DNA of 64,000 bases, taken from assembly GCF_023101145.1 (NCBI RefSeq), contig NZ_CP073714.1, positions 6,200,001 through 6,264,000 of the forward strand, given 5' to 3'. The position numbers were made by a program, and so were the translations under genes. This stretch comes from Paenibacillus pabuli. Its GTDB lineage: Bacteria > Bacillota > Bacilli > Paenibacillales > Paenibacillaceae. Each line of letters begins with the position of its first letter. Position 1 is the first letter of the stretch. The notes beneath the pieces are model-generated. The model had not been told where the DNA came from and did not search any database. It saw only the letters and a list, made by a program, of their open reading frames with translations. Shown here in pieces: positions 61,753 through 64,000 of this stretch.

Positions 61753-62505
61753 TTAATCCCTGCCTTGTACAAGGGAATAGAACATATGCTCCAACGTGGC
61801 ATTTGATTCCCCGAATTGAGTACGCAGCTCATTCAGCGTCCCTTGAGCAATGACCTGTCCTCGGTGTAGGACAATGAAACGGTCACAGTAATTTTCAATG
61901 GTGGACAGAATGTGTGAACTGAGCAGAATGGAAGATCCAGAAGCCTTCATTTCGAGCATAAAATCAAGCAAAGAGCGGATTCCAAGCGGGTCAAGTCCCA
62001 GAAAAGGCTCATCAATGATATAGAGTGGCGGCCCCGCCACAAAAGCACACATGATCATAACCTTTTGACGCATACCTTTAGACAGGTGGGTTGACAAACT
62101 TGTACTTTTCTCATTCATGCGGAACAAGTTCAGCAGTTTCTCCGTGCGCTGTTTGAAATCAGCCTCAGAAACACCGTATGCTCTGGCTGTAAACTCCAAA
62201 TGCTCCATGACCGTCATTTCGTCGTACAACTCGGGGGATTCCGGTACAAAGGCCATGGCGGATTGATAGATCTGCGGATCCTCGTCCCGCTTCTTGCCCA
62301 TGACTCGCACCTCCCCCTGCTGTGGAGTCATTAATCCTAAAATATGTTTCATCGTTGTACTTTTTCCAGCACCATTTAATCCGATCAGTCCGACCATTTC
62401 TCCGCGTCCAACTTCCAGATCGATGCCGTGGAGAACCGGCCGCTTGGCACTATATCCTCCGCTTAGCCCGTTGATTTTCAATACGGGGGGTTGAACGTTT
62501 TCCAT
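61753..62505 (-). CDS. ecsA: ABC transporter ATP-binding protein EcsA
   Basis: A 250-residue ATPase: Walker A GLNGAGKST, Q loop FVPESPELYDEMTV, signature LSKGMRQKV, Walker B LYIIDEPFLGLDP, switch His LSSHILS. The LSKGMRQKV signature and EPFLGLDPLGIRSLLDFM are typical of EcsA. It partners with EcsB directly downstream. The exact substrate of Ecs transporters is uncertain. Confidence 0.88.
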   Translation of the reverse strand: MENVQPPVLKINGLSGGYSAKRPVLHGIDLEVGRGEMVGLIGLNGAGKSTTMKHILGLMTPQQGEVRVMGKKRDEDPQIYQSAMAFVPESPELYDEMTVMEHLEFTARAYGVSEADFKQRTEKLLNLFRMNEKSTSLSTHLSKGMRQKVMIMCAFVAGPPLYIIDEPFLGLDPLGIRSLLDFMLEMKASGSSILLSSHILSTIENYCDRFIVLHRGQVIAQGTLNELRTQFGESNATLEHMFYSLVQGRD

Positions 62506-62532
62506 CTATCCCTGCACCTCTTTCGTCAGGTT

Positions 62533-63906
62533 TTATTCTTCAGTGCGTGGCTCTTTGCCTTTGCTCCATTTAGGAGCGCCCTTGTTCTTGCGATCCTGGT
62601 CACGTTCTGTTCTGCCTGCATTGCCAGCTGGTTTGCCTCCCGCCGGGCGTTGATTTGATACAGCAGCTCTGGCGCCACCATTGCGGTTGGCCTGACCGGG
62701 TTTACGATCCCGAGACTGCCCTGGTTTTCTGGAGAAAGAATGCCCTTCAGGCCGCGTATCCGGACGCGGGTCAGCCTCGAGTACTTTACCCCCGAACAAT
62801 ACACGTTCAGGCAATTCGATTCCAAGTTCACGCGCAAACTTGCGCATAATGAAAATTTGCGTTTCATCCACGATCGACAACACGATACCACTGCGACCCA
62901 TACGACCTGTTCTTCCTGCACGGTGAACATAATGTTCCGAATCAAATGCAGGATCATAGTTAATGACCATTGGCAAGCCTTCAATATCCAGTCCCCTGGC
63001 TGCAACCTCGCTCGCAATCAGCAGTTGCAGTTTGCCATTGCGGAAAGCGGATAGTACATTGCTCCGGGTTACCTTGTCAGCATCTCCATACAGCGCAGCT
63101 GCGGACAAGCCCAGATGATTCATTTTCGCCTCAACCTCGGCAATATCCTCGGTCGCATTGACAAAGACGATGGCGCGATCCGGGTTATACTGTCTCACCA
63201 GACGGCGCAGCATATCAATTTTGTTACGGTTCTCTTCTACAAAATAAAAATGCTCAAGTCCCGCCGCCGTTGCGCGGTCCGGTTCAATTCCGATCTGTAC
63301 CGGCTCTTTCATCTCGCGCTTTGCGAGTCCAGCAGTATGTTCATCAATTGTCGCTGACAGGAAAATAAGCTGACGGTCGCGCAGGGCACTGCGCAATACG
63401 AAGTCCACGTCGCTTACTCCGCCAAGCTGGAATACCTGGTCTGCCTCGTCAATAACGATCGTGGAGACATTATGCATTTTCAGCTTTTTCAGCGTGATTA
63501 GTTCCTTCAGTCGTCCTGGCGTTCCCACAACCAGTTCCGGGTGTTCACGCAGCTTCTCGATCTGACGTTTTACTGCTGCTCCGCCAATGAGCCCCAGAAC
63601 GCCAATTTTGCGTTCTTCTCCATACCGCTGTGCCTCACGTACAATCTGCATCGCCAGCTCTTGTGTAGGCGCTATGATAAGCTTCTGCGTGCCCTTTACA
63701 TCACTCTTGATGGATTGCAGCAGTGGCAGCAAATAGGCGAGCGTCTTGCCTGTTCCCGTCTGAGATTTCGAAACCACATCGCGACCTTCCAAGATAACCG
63801 GGATCGTCTGTGCCTGTACCGGTGAAGGTTCGGTGATGCCATGTCTGGCGAGTACAGCCTCAAGATCCTGTTCTACGCCAATTGAAGCAAATGTTTGATT
63901 CGTCAT
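62533..63906 (-). CDS. DEAD-box ATP-dependent RNA helicase
   Basis: A 457-residue RNA helicase. Motifs in order: Q motif region GITEPSPVQAQTIPVIL, motif I SQTGTGKT, Ia PTQELA, II VIDEADQVF, III SAT, then the second RecA domain with RAIVFVNAT, ARGLDIEG and HRAGRTGRMGR. A basic, Gly/Arg/Pro-rich tail of about 80 residues (RKPGQSRDRKPGQANRN) probably binds RNA. ATG 63906 has AAAGGATGG upstream; an in-frame start 16 codons earlier is less likely. It resembles the YfmL/CshC group. Roles could include ribosome assembly or cold growth. Confidence 0.9.
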   Translation of the reverse strand: MTNQTFASIGVEQDLEAVLARHGITEPSPVQAQTIPVILEGRDVVSKSQTGTGKTLAYLLPLLQSIKSDVKGTQKLIIAPTQELAMQIVREAQRYGEERKIGVLGLIGGAAVKRQIEKLREHPELVVGTPGRLKELITLKKLKMHNVSTIVIDEADQVFQLGGVSDVDFVLRSALRDRQLIFLSATIDEHTAGLAKREMKEPVQIGIEPDRATAAGLEHFYFVEENRNKIDMLRRLVRQYNPDRAIVFVNATEDIAEVEAKMNHLGLSAAALYGDADKVTRSNVLSAFRNGKLQLLIASEVAARGLDIEGLPMVINYDPAFDSEHYVHRAGRTGRMGRSGIVLSIVDETQIFIMRKFARELGIELPERVLFGGKVLEADPRPDTRPEGHSFSRKPGQSRDRKPGQANRNGGARAAVSNQRPAGGKPAGNAGRTERDQDRKNKGAPKWSKGKEPRTEE

Positions 63907-64000
63907 GTATGTCCATCCTTTAAATTTATTCGTTATGACGCTATATACATTCATCTAATAAATATTAATAAATGTTTAGTTGAACATATATAGCCCTGCT

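Overview
The window reads as a chromosomal stretch of a spore-forming Firmicute, most likely Paenibacillus. This rests on balanced GC, strong AAGGAGG-type ribosome binding sites, Zur-type operators, a YheC/YheD spore-coat ATP-grasp protein, a YjcZ-type sporulation peptide, CgeB-like and SpsI-like spore polysaccharide genes, and a giant decapeptide-repeat protein with a WIAG-like tail. Most genes lie on the minus strand. I see no rRNA, tRNA, CRISPR array or intact insertion sequence.

Layout. 1-2.5 kb: end of a CgeB-like glycosyltransferase and four small proteins, three of them related helical proteins. 2.6-5.7 kb: a cystine-type amino-acid ABC transporter (TcyKLMN-like). 6-10.2 kb: a small unknown, a GNAT, molybdate transport modAB without modC, and a divergent HTH plus binding-protein-domain regulator. 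10.3-16.0 kb: a zinc-starvation operon (COG0523 GTPase, zinc-free ribosomal protein S14, FAD oxidoreductase, FeoB-like transporter, DUF3024 protein, FolE2). 16.4-26.85 kb: a complete opine-metallophore operon (CntK, L, M, A, B, C, D, F, E types) plus a second, frameshifted exporter. Both operons start from promoters with nearly identical Zur boxes just downstream of the -10 element, so about 16.6 kb forms one zinc-scavenging island.

27.1-37.4 kb: an organosulfur salvage cluster (SndA-like amidohydrolase, CmoO/CmoJ-like flavin monooxygenases, FMN reductase, LysR regulator, glutaredoxin-like CmoI, and a peptide-type ABC transporter that has lost its ATPases except for one truncated remnant). 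This resembles the B. subtilis ytmI operon for S-modified cysteines, and the Tcy-type transporter of that operon sits apart at 2.6-5.7 kb.

37.8-44.7 kb: a spore-surface-type glycosylation cluster (five glycosyltransferase-like proteins and a sugar nucleotidyltransferase), several with basic low-complexity N-termini and a Gly/Tyr/Glu motif. 45.4-47 kb: a secreted thermolysin-like protease. 47.2-52.4 kb: a 1745-residue protein with about 135 uninterrupted decapeptides, a plausible spore-surface fibre. 52.9-54.9 kb: a YheC/D-type protein and phosphatidylserine decarboxylase. 55-64 kb: AraC and MocR regulators, a PNPOx-family flavoprotein, an aminotransferase, YjcZ, EcsAB and a DEAD-box helicase.

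Functions are inferred from motifs and remembered family features; no database search was run.
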